42,246 nucleotides of DNA from an uncultured Prevotella sp. (GCA_947177775.1 CAMWVS010000023.1:1-42246); one strand, 5' to 3'. Counted from the stretch's first letter, positions 23,809 through 35,169 are shown. Notes: generated from the letters alone by a model not told the origin. Numbers and translations are program-made.

Positions 23809-26800
23809 TCAGAAGTTGAGGCTAAGTCCTAACTGCATTGTGAACGGTCTCGGATAAATGTAGTTGTCGATGCCGCTGGAAACCTCCGGGTCGATGCCGT
23901 CATATTTGGTGATGGTAAAGACATTGGTGGCTGCGAGGTAGATGCGGCCCGAGAATCCTTTATACAGATTGTTGCCGAACAGATTCTCGAAAGTGTATCC
24001 CAGCGTGATGTTGTCGCACTTCAGGAAACTTGCGTTCTGCACGAAATAGTCGGAGAGCACATGGTCGTATGTCACCCATCCGTTGGCAAGAGTCGAGGGA
24101 GTGACGTTCTGCAGGTAGTTGAACGAAGAGTCATATCTCTTCTCAACATTCACGTATCCGGCCTGAGCGTCATTGAACACGTAGTTGTCGAAACTTGCTC
24201 GGAGAGAGAAACCGAGGTCCCAGTTCTTGTACTGGAGGCGCGAGCTGAGGCCGGCGGTCCAGGGAGCAGCGGGGCTCTTGTAGAAGTAACGGTCGTCTTC
24301 GGTGATGCTTCCGTCGCCATCGCGGTCTACGTAAACGCCTTCAAGCGGTCTGCCTGCTGCGTCGTACACCTGCTGGAACACATAGAACGAGTTTGCCGGA
24401 TGTCCAACGGAATGAGCCTGACAGCGGTTGCTGTTTCCTGCGGCTATATCTCCGGTCATGACGATGGCCGATTCGCCCGTAAGCTCGGTGATTTCGTTCT
24501 TGTTGTATGTCGCGTTGGCGGTAATCTCCCAGTTCCAGTTCTTTGAGCGGACGGGACGCACGGTGAGTGACATTTCGACACCGCTGTTCTTCAGCGAACC
24601 GATGTTTGAAGTCACCTGGTTGCGGAAGTTTGAGCCGGTGGCCACTGTGGCGGTGTTGATAAGATCGGTGGTCTTGCGGTAGTAGTAGTCGACGCTACCG
24701 CTGATGCGGTTGTTGAGGAAGCTGAAGTCGAGACCGGCGTTCCATGTCTCGGTTGTCTCCCACGAAAGATTTTCGTTGTAAGCGTCCGGACGATAGAGCA
24801 GACCGCTGTCGTTGACACCGTTGATCGGATAACGGCCGTTGACGTTGGTGCTGTTGACGTTGTAGGAGGCGAAGTAGTTGTAGTTTCCGATGCCGTCCTG
24901 CTGACCTGTCTTACCCCATCCGAGACGGAGCTTCAGTTCCGACAGAGCCTTGACGTTCTTGAGGAACGCCTCTTCGTTGATCTTCCATCCGAGAGCTACT
25001 GACGGGAATGTTGCCCAATGCTCCTTGAAGCGTGACGAACCGTCGCGGCGCACGGTGGCGGTGAGCATGTAGCGGTCGAAGGCGATATAGTTCGCGCGTC
25101 CGTAGAAGCTGACGAGATAGCTCTCCTGCTTCCACTCGCTCTTCGACTCGTTGTAGGGTGTTCCGATTTTGTCGGTCTCCGTGTTGGTTGACGGATAGAT
25201 GCCGGCATAGTGGGAGTTGCCCCAGTACTTGTTGTGCGACCACTCGTAACCGCCCATTATGTCGAAGTGCTGTGTCTTTGCGAAGTCCTTGTAATACTGT
25301 GCGTATGCGCTGTATGTGAGGTTATATTTGCTCTCTTTCGTAAATCCTTCGTTGCCAAAGTAGAAGTTCGACGGTCCCCACGGAGCGTATGACGTTTTCT
25401 GATCGCCGTTGGCCCAGTCGCCGGAGAAGTTCATGTGGAGACGGAGGTCCTCGAAACCGTGAATCTGATAGTCAACCTCAACGTTTCCTATAAAGTCGCG
25501 TGAGTTTGCCCTGTCGTCCTTTTCGTTGAGCATGGCAACGGGGTTTGCGGAGGCGTTCTTGTTGTGCATGAGCGGATAGTTGGGGTCGTTCAGCGTCGCT
25601 CCGGAAGACATCCAGTCGAAATAGCCGAAGGTATTGTTGAACTGCTCATCTTTGCTATATACCGGCTGTGTCGGGTCCATGCGTGCGGCGTTGCCGATGG
25701 CGTCGGTATTGGCATAACGGTTGCGGGCGTACATGGCCTTACCGTTGATGTTGAACTTCAGATGGTCTTTGAAGAACGACGGATTGAGGGTCACGCTGGC
25801 TGTCGCACGCTGGAAGTTGCTGGTTTTCAGAATACCGTCCTGGTTCGTGTAGCCCACCGACACGCGATATGGCATGTTGGCTATGCCGCCTGTGATGGTG
25901 AGGTTATGCTCTTGACTGACGGCAGTGCGGTAGATTTCGTCCTGCCAGTCGGTGTTGGCCGTGCCGAGAAGTGCGGCGGCGTCAGAGTCCTCACCGTAGT
26001 AGTTTTTCACGAAGCTGCGGAACTGGTTGCCGTCAAGCATGTCGAGAGTCTTGGTCTTTGTCGATATGGACACGCTTCCGTTGTATGTAACCTGCGGCTC
26101 CATGTTCTTGCGTCCTTTCTTTGTCGTGATGATGATGACACCGTTTGAACCGCGGCTACCATAGATGGCGGTGGCGGAAGCGTCCTTCAGCACTGTGAAA
26201 CTCTCGATATCGTTGGGGTTGACCATTGAAAGCGGGTTGGCAAGACCCTTCACGCCCTGATTGTCCATAGCCAGACCGTCGATGACGATCAGCGGGTCGT
26301 TGGAGGCGTTGAGTGACGAACCGCCGCGGATGCGGATTGTCGCGCCACCGCCGGGGGTACCGCCGCCGCTTACGACACTGACACCGGCAATCTTTCCCTG
26401 TATCATGTCCTGGGCGTTGGTGATGAGACCGTGGTTCTTCTCGTCAGGCTTGATGGCTGTGACCGAACCGGTCAGGTCGTTCTTCTTGACCTGGCCATAA
26501 CCGATGACAACAACTTCGTTCAGGGCGTTGTCGTCGTCTTTCATGACGATGGCCATGTTGTTTGCTGCTTTCATGGTCTGTGCGGACATGCCCAGATAAG
26601 TGAAAGTCAGTTCTGTGCCAGGAGCGGCATTGATGGAGAAGTTACCGTCAATGTCGGTAATGCCGAGAGCCTTACCGTTGGCTGTGATGGTAGCGCCCAT
26701 GACAGGCTCACCGGAAGCATCTTTTACGTGTCCCTTGATGGCATTTGACTGCGCAAAGGAACTTGCAGCAAGGATAAGACCTCCTGCGAGGGTCAATGTC

Positions 26801-26832
26801 CTTAGGGGCAATTTGAATTTTACCTGCTTCAT
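23809..26832 (-). CDS. susC: SusC/RagA-type TonB-dependent outer-membrane transporter
   Basis: A 1007-residue SusC-family barrel. After the signal peptide (residues 1-28) comes a carboxypeptidase-regulatory-like domain (IKGHVKDASGEPVMGATITA), the TonB-box/linker area with NEVVVIGYGQVKK, the plug (IRIRGGSSLNASNDPLIVID, then LKDASATAIYGSRGSNGVII) and a 22-strand barrel ending in an aromatic residue (MQLGLSLNF). It imports starch fragments across the outer membrane using TonB energy. It heads the susCDEF operon; the promoter and LacI-type operator lie about 145 and 207 bp upstream. Confidence 0.97.
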   Translation of the reverse strand: MKQVKFKLPLRTLTLAGGLILAASSFAQSNAIKGHVKDASGEPVMGATITANGKALGITDIDGNFSINAAPGTELTFTYLGMSAQTMKAANNMAIVMKDDDNALNEVVVIGYGQVKKNDLTGSVTAIKPDEKNHGLITNAQDMIQGKIAGVSVVSGGGTPGGGATIRIRGGSSLNASNDPLIVIDGLAMDNQGVKGLANPLSMVNPNDIESFTVLKDASATAIYGSRGSNGVIIITTKKGRKNMEPQVTYNGSVSISTKTKTLDMLDGNQFRSFVKNYYGEDSDAAALLGTANTDWQDEIYRTAVSQEHNLTITGGIANMPYRVSVGYTNQDGILKTSNFQRATASVTLNPSFFKDHLKFNINGKAMYARNRYANTDAIGNAARMDPTQPVYSKDEQFNNTFGYFDWMSSGATLNDPNYPLMHNKNASANPVAMLNEKDDRANSRDFIGNVEVDYQIHGFEDLRLHMNFSGDWANGDQKTSYAPWGPSNFYFGNEGFTKESKYNLTYSAYAQYYKDFAKTQHFDIMGGYEWSHNKYWGNSHYAGIYPSTNTETDKIGTPYNESKSEWKQESYLVSFYGRANYIAFDRYMLTATVRRDGSSRFKEHWATFPSVALGWKINEEAFLKNVKALSELKLRLGWGKTGQQDGIGNYNYFASYNVNSTNVNGRYPINGVNDSGLLYRPDAYNENLSWETTETWNAGLDFSFLNNRISGSVDYYYRKTTDLINTATVATGSNFRNQVTSNIGSLKNSGVEMSLTVRPVRSKNWNWEITANATYNKNEITELTGESAIVMTGDIAAGNSNRCQAHSVGHPANSFYVFQQVYDAAGRPLEGVYVDRDGDGSITEDDRYFYKSPAAPWTAGLSSRLQYKNWDLGFSLRASFDNYVFNDAQAGYVNVEKRYDSSFNYLQNVTPSTLANGWVTYDHVLSDYFVQNASFLKCDNITLGYTFENLFGNNLYKGFSGRIYLAATNVFTITKYDGIDPEVSSGIDNYIYPRPFTMQLGLSLNF

Positions 26833-26977
26833 CGTTGTTTTGGTTTTAAGTTAATAATTATAGTTTTCTTTTGTTATGTCGTTATTGTTGCGGCTATTTT
26901 TTCCGGCTTGTTTTCAGGTCATATATATAAGGTAAGACGTGGGCTTCGCGCCTGTATCTTTATACTTTTTCTAACCG

Positions 26978-26985
26978 CAAAAGTA
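26978..26985 (-). promoter_or_regulatory. -7 box of the susCDEF operon
   Basis: The minus strand reads TACTTTTG, a full match to TAnnTTTG. The leader to the susC ATG is about 140 nt. The operator at 27039-27054 is 53 nt upstream. Confidence 0.65.
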
Positions 26986-27038
26986 GTTTGTTTTACCATT
27001 CTGTGTGCTTTTATTGGTTAAAATCCGTTATTTTTATA

Positions 27039-27054
27039 GTGCAAACGATTGCAC
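27039..27054. promoter_or_regulatory. LacI-type operator upstream of susCDEF
   Basis: GTGCAAACGATTGCAC is a 16-bp palindrome apart from the two bases flanking the central CG. It is 53 nt upstream of the -7 box, too far upstream to block polymerase directly. Confidence 0.78.
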
Positions 27055-27331
27055 GGTCGGACGCGGATACGGGCTTTTTTACGTAAATAATTTTCTTGAA
27101 ACTCTTCGCGCTTAATCAGAAAACGACTGACAAAAAGTGTTGAAAACGCCTTCAGAACAGCTTCAGGAGCGGACACTTTTGAAATTATTTCATCGGAGGA
27201 CGCAAATAATGGATTTTTGCGTGTGCAAGTATAAACATCTGATAAACAAAAGATTATTTCCGGATTTACAACATTGTGCAATTCCGGAGCGCCGCAAAAA
27301 CACTATTTCAGGCCGAAATGGCGGGATTTTT

Positions 27332-27444
27332 TCTGCCGTAAGGGTCTCCCGGGGTTGCAACGGGGCTGCTATTGTCTTGCAACGGGGCCATTGTTGCAAC
27401 GCCGTAAGGCCTCCGTTGCAACCCCGGGAGACCCTTACGGCAGA
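27332..27444. repeat. Large perfect inverted repeat with internal GTTGCAAC copies
   Basis: Arms 27332-27363 and 27413-27444 are perfectly complementary over 32 bp (inner part CCCGGGGTTGCAACGG). The 49-bp centre again contains TTGCAACGGGGCC, GTTGCAACG and a second GCCGTAAGG, so the element is nested. It is not next to a gene end, so a terminator role is unlikely; it resembles a repetitive extragenic palindrome. Confidence 0.8.
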
Positions 27445-27679
27445 ACTGAAGCCTTTCCGCAATGCTTCCGATGCCTTTCCGCCGTTCTAAAACGGAATTT
27501 TGATTTGTCACCGTTTTTTTTGTAGCAATGTTTACATCAGAAAAAGAAAGTCAGGCATGTTGCAGACAGAGACTTTGCGCTTTTGCGTAAACCGGATATC
27601 GGCTCCCTGCCGATCGGGCCGCGTGAGAAGTTTGTCAGACGTCTCATATACTTTTATCGCTTAAAGTCCGTTACTTCAA

Positions 27680-27699
27680 TAGTGCAAACGTTTGCGCTA
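27680..27699. promoter_or_regulatory. LacI-type operator upstream of lacI operon
   Basis: TAGTGCAAACGTTTGCGCTA is a 20-bp palindrome with one mismatched pair. The 16-bp core (27682-27697) ends 54 nt before the lacI -7 box, essentially the spacing seen at the two leftward operons. Confidence 0.75.
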
Positions 27700-27751
27700 C
27701 AAAAAGCATGATATAAACCGGCGAAAAGTGGCATGTTATCATAATATTTAA

Positions 27752-27759
27752 TAATTTTG
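27752..27759 (+). promoter_or_regulatory. -7 box of the lacI-led operon
   Basis: TAATTTTG matches TAnnTTTG. An ATG at 27772 is only 12 nt downstream, which argues for one of the later in-frame ATGs (27784 or 27796) as the real start. Confidence 0.6.
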
Positions 27760-27783
27760 CCACCGTAGTCAATGCCTTTGTCT

Positions 27784-28809
27784 ATGAGCAAGATAATGCC
27801 TAAAACAATGAAAGATATCGCCCGCGACCTCGGCGTGTCAATATCCACGGTGAGCAGAGCGTTGAAGGACAGTCCGTCAATCAGTTCTGTACAGAAGGAG
27901 CGCATACAGCAGTATGCGCGTGAGTACAACTTCTGCCCTAATATGATAGGTGAGGCTTTGCGGTATAGTAGGGTGAAGCCGATGAAGGTGATAGGAGTGA
28001 TTCTGCCCGAAATGGTCCATTATTTTTTCATGTCCGTTCTTTCCGGAATAGAGGAGGAAGCCCGTTCGCGCGGCTACAGCGTGATGGTGGCGCAGAGCAA
28101 CGAACGCTATGACAAGGAAGTGGACATCTGCAATTATTTCTACAAGAACAAAGTGTGCGGAATCATTGTGTCTCAGGCGAAAGACACCAAACAGTATGAC
28201 CATTTTCAGAAGCTGATGTCGAACGGCATACCGTTGGTCTTCTATGACCGTATATGCACGGGGATAAACTGTTCGCGGGTGGTTGTCGACGACTATATGG
28301 GAGCCTATACGGCCGTTTCCCACCTGATAGAGTCCGGTTGCAGACGCATCGCGTTCTACGGTTCGCCGATGAACATGGAGATATCGAAGAACAGATATAA
28401 CGGATATCATGACGCCCTCGTCAAGTATGGGCTGAAGGAAAATCCCGACTGGGTCAGACTGTGTGACAACCGCACAGAAGCCGAAATTCTTACCCCCCCC
28501 ATTTTGTCACGAAATCCTCATCCGGACGCGTTCTTCGCCATCAACGACGATACGGCAATCGGCATACTCTATACGGCGAAGCACATGGGATTCCGGGTTC
28601 CGGAGGATATCAGCATCTGCGGCTTCACCAACGGCGACCGCTCGAAAGCCTGCGACCCGTTGCTCACGACCGTTGACCAGAGAGGCACGCAGGTGGGGAA
28701 GAAGGCGGCCGAGATACTGATAGGACTGGTGGAAGGCTCACTTCCGATGGACAAAACGGTTCATGGCATGGTGAGGACCAGTCTGGTGATAAGAGGCACG
28801 ACGAGATGA
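27784..28809 (+). CDS. LacI-family transcriptional regulator of the starch locus
   Basis: About 341 residues. The N-terminus is a LacI HTH (MKDIARDLGVSISTVSRALK plus hinge), followed by a periplasmic-binding-protein-like sugar domain: VIGVILPEMVHYFFMSVLSGIEEEAR, NKVCGIIVSQA, DAFFAINDDTAIGILYTAKH, ISICGFTNGDRSKACDPLLT. The ligand is probably a maltooligosaccharide, by context. I prefer the ATG at 27784 (27772 and 27796 are alternatives) because of the promoter position. It heads a rightward operon with the MFS carrier and four glucan enzymes. A run of eight C's (28493-28500) encodes the Thr-Pro-Pro at about residues 237-239 and could slip. No SusR-type regulator is present, so this protein is the best candidate for binding the three operators. 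Confidence 0.93.
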   Translation: MSKIMPKTMKDIARDLGVSISTVSRALKDSPSISSVQKERIQQYAREYNFCPNMIGEALRYSRVKPMKVIGVILPEMVHYFFMSVLSGIEEEARSRGYSVMVAQSNERYDKEVDICNYFYKNKVCGIIVSQAKDTKQYDHFQKLMSNGIPLVFYDRICTGINCSRVVVDDYMGAYTAVSHLIESGCRRIAFYGSPMNMEISKNRYNGYHDALVKYGLKENPDWVRLCDNRTEAEILTPPILSRNPHPDAFFAINDDTAIGILYTAKHMGFRVPEDISICGFTNGDRSKACDPLLTTVDQRGTQVGKKAAEILIGLVEGSLPMDKTVHGMVRTSLVIRGTTR

Positions 28810-28903
28810 CGGCCATTCCCCTCTGCGGAGAACCGAAGCCTGCTACCTGATGGATAATGATGACTGTAAGAGACCTAAAACAATAAAAAAAGAATATATA
28901 ACG

Positions 28904-30220
28904 ATGATGAAACTAAAACCTGATCTTTCATTCTGGAAACTATGGAACCTGAGTTTCGGCTTCTTTGGAGTACAGATAGCCTACGCTCTTCAGAGCGCGA
29001 ACATCTCGCGTATCTTCGCGACTTTGGGGGCTGACCCTCACGACCTGAGTTACTTCTGGATTCTGCCTCCGCTGATGGGAATCCTCGTTCAGCCCATTGT
29101 CGGCACGCTGAGCGACAGGACATGGTGTCGCTACGGCCGCCGCATACCCTATCTGTTCATAGGTTCCGTGCTGGCCGTACTGGTGATGTGTCTTCTGCCG
29201 AATGCCGGTTCATTGGGACTGGCTGTCGGCGGGGCCATGCTCTTCGGGCTCATAGCCCTGATGTTCCTCGACACGAGCATCAACATGGCCATGCAGCCGT
29301 TCAAGATGCTGGTGGGCGACATGGTGAACGAGAAGCAGAAGGCAAAAGCCTACGCAATACAGAGTTTTCTTTGCAATGCGGGTTCCGTGGTCGGCTATAT
29401 ATTCCCGTTCTTCTTCACTTTCCTGGGTATCAGGAACGTGGCGGAAAAGGGCGTTGTGCCTGACTCCGTGATATGGTCGTTCTATATCGGTGCGGCCATC
29501 CTCATTCTGTGTGTCATCTATACGGCGGTGAACGTGAAAGAATGGAATCCGAAGGAATATGCCGTTTATAACGGACAGAGTGAGGACGTGAAGCGTGACG
29601 CGGCGGAAGACCGGGGCGACTGGCTCACCCTGCTCCGCAAGGCTCCGTCTACATTCTGGAAGGTTGGCGTGGTCCAGTTCTTCTGCTGGGCGGCGTTCCT
29701 CTATCTCTGGAACTATTCCACCGGTGCCATCGCCGAAACCGTATGGAACACGACCGACCCCAGTTCGGAACCGTTTCAGGAGGCCGGCAACTGGGTAGGC
29801 ATTCTCTTTGCCGTACAGGCGATAGGCAGTGTGGCGTGGGCCGTGGTGCTGCCGATGTTCCGGAACACAAAGGTGGCCTATGCCGTCAGCCTTATTATCG
29901 GCGGCGCGGGATTCGTCATGATACCGTTCCTGCACGACCAGTATCTGCAGATCATTCCGTTCCTTATGATAGGTGCCGGCTGGGCGGCCATGCTGGCCAT
30001 GCCGTTCACCTTTGTCACCAACGCCCTGCAGGGCTACGGCCACATGGGAGCCTATCTGGGACTGTTCAACGGAACCATCTGCATACCCCAGATCGTGGCA
30101 GCCGTCTGTGGCGGCAGCGTCCTCACCGTAGTCGGTTCCCACCAGAGCAACATGATGATTGTGGCCGGTGTCCTGATGGTATGCGGTTCGCTGGCGGTGG
30201 CCGGTATAAGGAAGAAATAG
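28904..30220 (+). CDS. MFS sugar transporter (SLC45-like), probable maltose/maltodextrin importer
   Basis: A 438-residue membrane protein with about 12 hydrophobic helices. The start MMKLKPDLSFWKLWNLSFGF is chosen over an ATG 18 codons upstream because it directly precedes the first helix. Typical features are FGFFGVQIAYALQSANISRIF, the loop motif GTLSDRTWCRYGRRIPYLFIG, and AGWAAMLAMPFTFVTNAL in the C-terminal half. Relatives lie in starch and maltose clusters of Prevotella and other Bacteroidales and are assumed to move maltose or short maltodextrins across the inner membrane by proton symport. It lies between lacI and malQ in an operon (94- and 98-bp gaps without a promoter or terminator). 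Substrate assignment is by context. Confidence 0.88.
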   Translation: MMKLKPDLSFWKLWNLSFGFFGVQIAYALQSANISRIFATLGADPHDLSYFWILPPLMGILVQPIVGTLSDRTWCRYGRRIPYLFIGSVLAVLVMCLLPNAGSLGLAVGGAMLFGLIALMFLDTSINMAMQPFKMLVGDMVNEKQKAKAYAIQSFLCNAGSVVGYIFPFFFTFLGIRNVAEKGVVPDSVIWSFYIGAAILILCVIYTAVNVKEWNPKEYAVYNGQSEDVKRDAAEDRGDWLTLLRKAPSTFWKVGVVQFFCWAAFLYLWNYSTGAIAETVWNTTDPSSEPFQEAGNWVGILFAVQAIGSVAWAVVLPMFRNTKVAYAVSLIIGGAGFVMIPFLHDQYLQIIPFLMIGAGWAAMLAMPFTFVTNALQGYGHMGAYLGLFNGTICIPQIVAAVCGGSVLTVVGSHQSNMMIVAGVLMVCGSLAVAGIRKK

Positions 30221-30318
30221 CAGTGGCGGATGCTTCCGATGGCTTAAGCAAAGTTGATTAAGAACTATGTGAACCGGCAGGAGTGAGGCCGGACAATAAC
30301 TAAAAACGTAGAAATGGT

Positions 30319-32997
30319 ATGACAATTCAATTTAACATTGACTATAGGACGGCTTTCGGTGAGAGTCTCGTCTTGAATATTTGGGAAGGCGACAGTCTGA
30401 TGACGTATCAGATGCTGACAAGTGACGGAACGCGATGGAGCCACACCGTGGCGGTGAAGGCTCCGCAGAAGTCCTATTCTTATTATTACAGCGTTATGCG
30501 TGACGGAAATGTCAGCAAGTGCGAGTGGACTCTTCTCATGCACCGGCTGGACATCTCCGCCGGTCGCGCGGAGACATATACGGTTTATGACAGGTGGCTG
30601 TCGATGCCCGAGGACGCCTATCTCTACAGCAGCGCCTTTACCGACTGCATCAACCATCAGCTGCCTGCTGCGGTGCCGTCCTCGCGGTTTGCCCGGACCG
30701 TGCGCCTTCAGGTGAGGGCGCCGCAGCTGAGAGACGGCGAGATACTGATGCTGTCGGGTGACGGCAAGGCGCTGGGAGACTGGAGCATGGCCCATGCCGT
30801 CAGGATGACACAGCATGTCTACAACGAATGGACGGTGGACATAGACGCCGCGTCGCTCGACGGCGGCCGCATGGAATTCAAGTTTGTGGCCGTCGGAGGA
30901 AAGGTGGCCGGAGAAACTCATTGGGAGACGTGCGTTAACCGCACGGTCCGGCTGCCGCAGATGGAGGACGGCGACGTGGTCGTCTACAGTCTGGAACAGG
31001 CTTTCTTCAGACATTGTGACCGCAAGCTGGCCGGAACGCTGGTGCCGGTGTTCTCGCTGAGAAGCGGCAGGAGTGCCGGTGTGGGCGACTTCGGCGACCT
31101 GAAGACTATGATTGACTATGTGGAGAAGACTGGACAGAAGGTTCTCCAGCTCCTGCCCGTCAACGACACCACCATCACCAACACGTGGACCGACTCGTAT
31201 CCGTACAGCTGTATCAGCATTTTCGCCTTGCATCCGCAGTATGCCGACCTGCGCGCACTGCCTGAACTGAAAGATGCCGGAGAACGTGCCGAGGCGGAGA
31301 AGACAATGGCCGAACTGAACGCGCTGCCGCAGATAGACTACGAGCGTGTCAACGGATTCAAGGTGAACTATATGCACAAGGTGTTTGAACAGGAAGGTGA
31401 AAAGATTATAAAGAGTGCCGGATTCAAGGCTTTTTTTCAGGAAACAAAACAGTGGCTCGTGCCATACGGACAGTATTGTAAGTTGAGAGATACGTATGGC
31501 ACGGCCGATTTTTCCCGCTGGCCCGACCACAACACATGGAACGAGGACGACCGGAAGGAACTCAGCTCTCCAAGATGCAAGGCATATCGGGAGGTGGCGT
31601 TCTACTACTTCATGCAGTATGTGCTCAACACACAGATGAAGGACGCCCATGACTATGCCCGGCAGAAGGGAGTCATTCTGAAGGGCGACATACCCATCGG
31701 GGTCAACCGCTACGGCTGCGACGTGTGGATGGAGCCGAAATACTTCAACCTCAACGGACAGGCCGGCGCGCCGCCGGATGATTTCTCTGTGAACGGCCAG
31801 AACTGGGGATTCCCCACCTACAACTGGGACGAGATGCTGAAAGACGGATGCGCCTGGTGGGTGCGCCGCTTCCAGAACATGTCGAAGTTCTTCGATGCCT
31901 ACCGCATAGACCACGTGCTGGGTTTCTTCCGCATCTGGGAGATTCCGGCCGATGCCGTCCACGGACTGCTGGGTCAGTTCTCGCCGGCGTTGGGCATGAC
32001 GCGCGAGGAAATTGCGGCTTATGGGTTCAACTTCCAGGAGGAGCGCTTCACCCGCCCGTTCATCACCGACTGGGTGCTTGACCGTGTGTTCCATGAGCGT
32101 GCGGCGGAAGTGCGGGAGAAGTATCTGGACCGTCTGGACGGCGAGCGTTATGCGATGAAGCCGGAGGTGGACACGCAGAGGAAGGTCGAGGCTCTCTTTG
32201 CCGATGCCACCGAAGAGAAAGAGCTGTGGCTCAGAGACGGACTCTATGCCCTTATCAGCGACGTGCTCTTCGTGCGCGACCGTCAGAACGCAAACCTGTT
32301 CCATCCGCGTATATCGGCTCAGTTCGACTTCATCTACGAGTCGCTTTACGACAACGACAAATTTTCGTTCAACAGACTTTATAACGACTATTTCTACCGC
32401 CGCAACAATCAGTTCTGGTATCGGGAGGCAATGAAGAAGATGCCAAGGCTGGTTGAGGCCACGCGCATGCTGGTATGTGCCGAAGATTTGGGCATGGTGC
32501 CCGATTGTGTGCCATGGGTGATGGGCGAGTTGAAGATATTGAGTCTCGAACTTCAGAGCATGCCGAAGGACCCGAAGGTGAGATTCGGTCATCTGAGCGC
32601 CAATCCCTACCGTTCCGTATGCACCATCTCCAGCCATGACATGCCCACCCTGCGCCAATGGTGGGATGAGGACATGGAGCGCACGCAGGCCTACTACAAC
32701 AGCATGCTCAACCGTCAGGGAGCGGCCCCACATCCGCTGCCCGACTGGCTGGCAAAGGACATAATCTACCGTCATCTCACATCGCCTTCGATGCTCTGCA
32801 TCCTGAGCATACAGGACTGGCTGGCCATCAGCGGCAGACTCCGCCTGGAGGATGCCAACGCCGAGCGCATCAACATCCCGGCCAATCCGCGCCACTACTG
32901 GCGTTACAGGATGCACCTCAACATAGAGGACCTGATGGCAGACAACGGCTTCATGGCGGAGATGAAGGACTTGATTTCGCAGTCAGGGAGAAAGTGA
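30319..32997 (+). CDS. malQ: 4-alpha-glucanotransferase (GH77) with two CBM20 modules
   Basis: An 892-residue amylomaltase of the long, DPE2-like form found in Bacteroidales. Two N-terminal CBM20-type modules (about residues 1-100 and 125-240; GDGKALGDWSMAHAVRM is characteristic of the second) precede the GH77 barrel. Catalytic residues visible are Asp531 (AYRIDHVLG), Glu722 (CAEDLGMVPDC) and Asp774 (SSHDMPTLRQWW). It has no signal peptide, so it is cytosolic and processes imported maltose and maltodextrins by glucan transfer. It sits in the lacI-led operon, followed after 27 bp by the GH97 gene. The opposite strand is open over nearly the full length, a codon-usage artefact. Confidence 0.96.
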   Translation: MTIQFNIDYRTAFGESLVLNIWEGDSLMTYQMLTSDGTRWSHTVAVKAPQKSYSYYYSVMRDGNVSKCEWTLLMHRLDISAGRAETYTVYDRWLSMPEDAYLYSSAFTDCINHQLPAAVPSSRFARTVRLQVRAPQLRDGEILMLSGDGKALGDWSMAHAVRMTQHVYNEWTVDIDAASLDGGRMEFKFVAVGGKVAGETHWETCVNRTVRLPQMEDGDVVVYSLEQAFFRHCDRKLAGTLVPVFSLRSGRSAGVGDFGDLKTMIDYVEKTGQKVLQLLPVNDTTITNTWTDSYPYSCISIFALHPQYADLRALPELKDAGERAEAEKTMAELNALPQIDYERVNGFKVNYMHKVFEQEGEKIIKSAGFKAFFQETKQWLVPYGQYCKLRDTYGTADFSRWPDHNTWNEDDRKELSSPRCKAYREVAFYYFMQYVLNTQMKDAHDYARQKGVILKGDIPIGVNRYGCDVWMEPKYFNLNGQAGAPPDDFSVNGQNWGFPTYNWDEMLKDGCAWWVRRFQNMSKFFDAYRIDHVLGFFRIWEIPADAVHGLLGQFSPALGMTREEIAAYGFNFQEERFTRPFITDWVLDRVFHERAAEVREKYLDRLDGERYAMKPEVDTQRKVEALFADATEEKELWLRDGLYALISDVLFVRDRQNANLFHPRISAQFDFIYESLYDNDKFSFNRLYNDYFYRRNNQFWYREAMKKMPRLVEATRMLVCAEDLGMVPDCVPWVMGELKILSLELQSMPKDPKVRFGHLSANPYRSVCTISSHDMPTLRQWWDEDMERTQAYYNSMLNRQGAAPHPLPDWLAKDIIYRHLTSPSMLCILSIQDWLAISGRLRLEDANAERINIPANPRHYWRYRMHLNIEDLMADNGFMAEMKDLISQSGRK

Positions 32998-33021
32998 AGT
33001 GGAACCAAAAACAATTAATAG

Positions 33022-35169
<2,148 letters not shown>

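Larger units (their letters stand above)
26833..27783. other. Divergent regulatory region between susC and lacI
   Basis: About 950 bp without a convincing gene. It holds the susC leader and -7 box, the susC operator (27039-27054), a gene-free AT-rich part (27060-27300), a 113-bp inverted-repeat element (27332-27444), the lacI operator (27680-27699) and the lacI -7 box (27752-27759). A 41-bp segment (27007-27047) recurs at 27650-27690 with 34 of 41 bases the same. Confidence 0.7.

Noticed and set aside
27018..27281. 87-codon frame in the susC-lacI gap
   Set aside because: It overlaps the operator and has no RBS, promoter or similarity; treated as chance.
30265..32916. Very long open frame (883 codons) on the minus strand opposite malQ
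   Set aside because: It mirrors the malQ gene, has no recognisable domain or promoter, and the malQ strand shows complete GH77 catalytic motifs. It is open because of codon usage.
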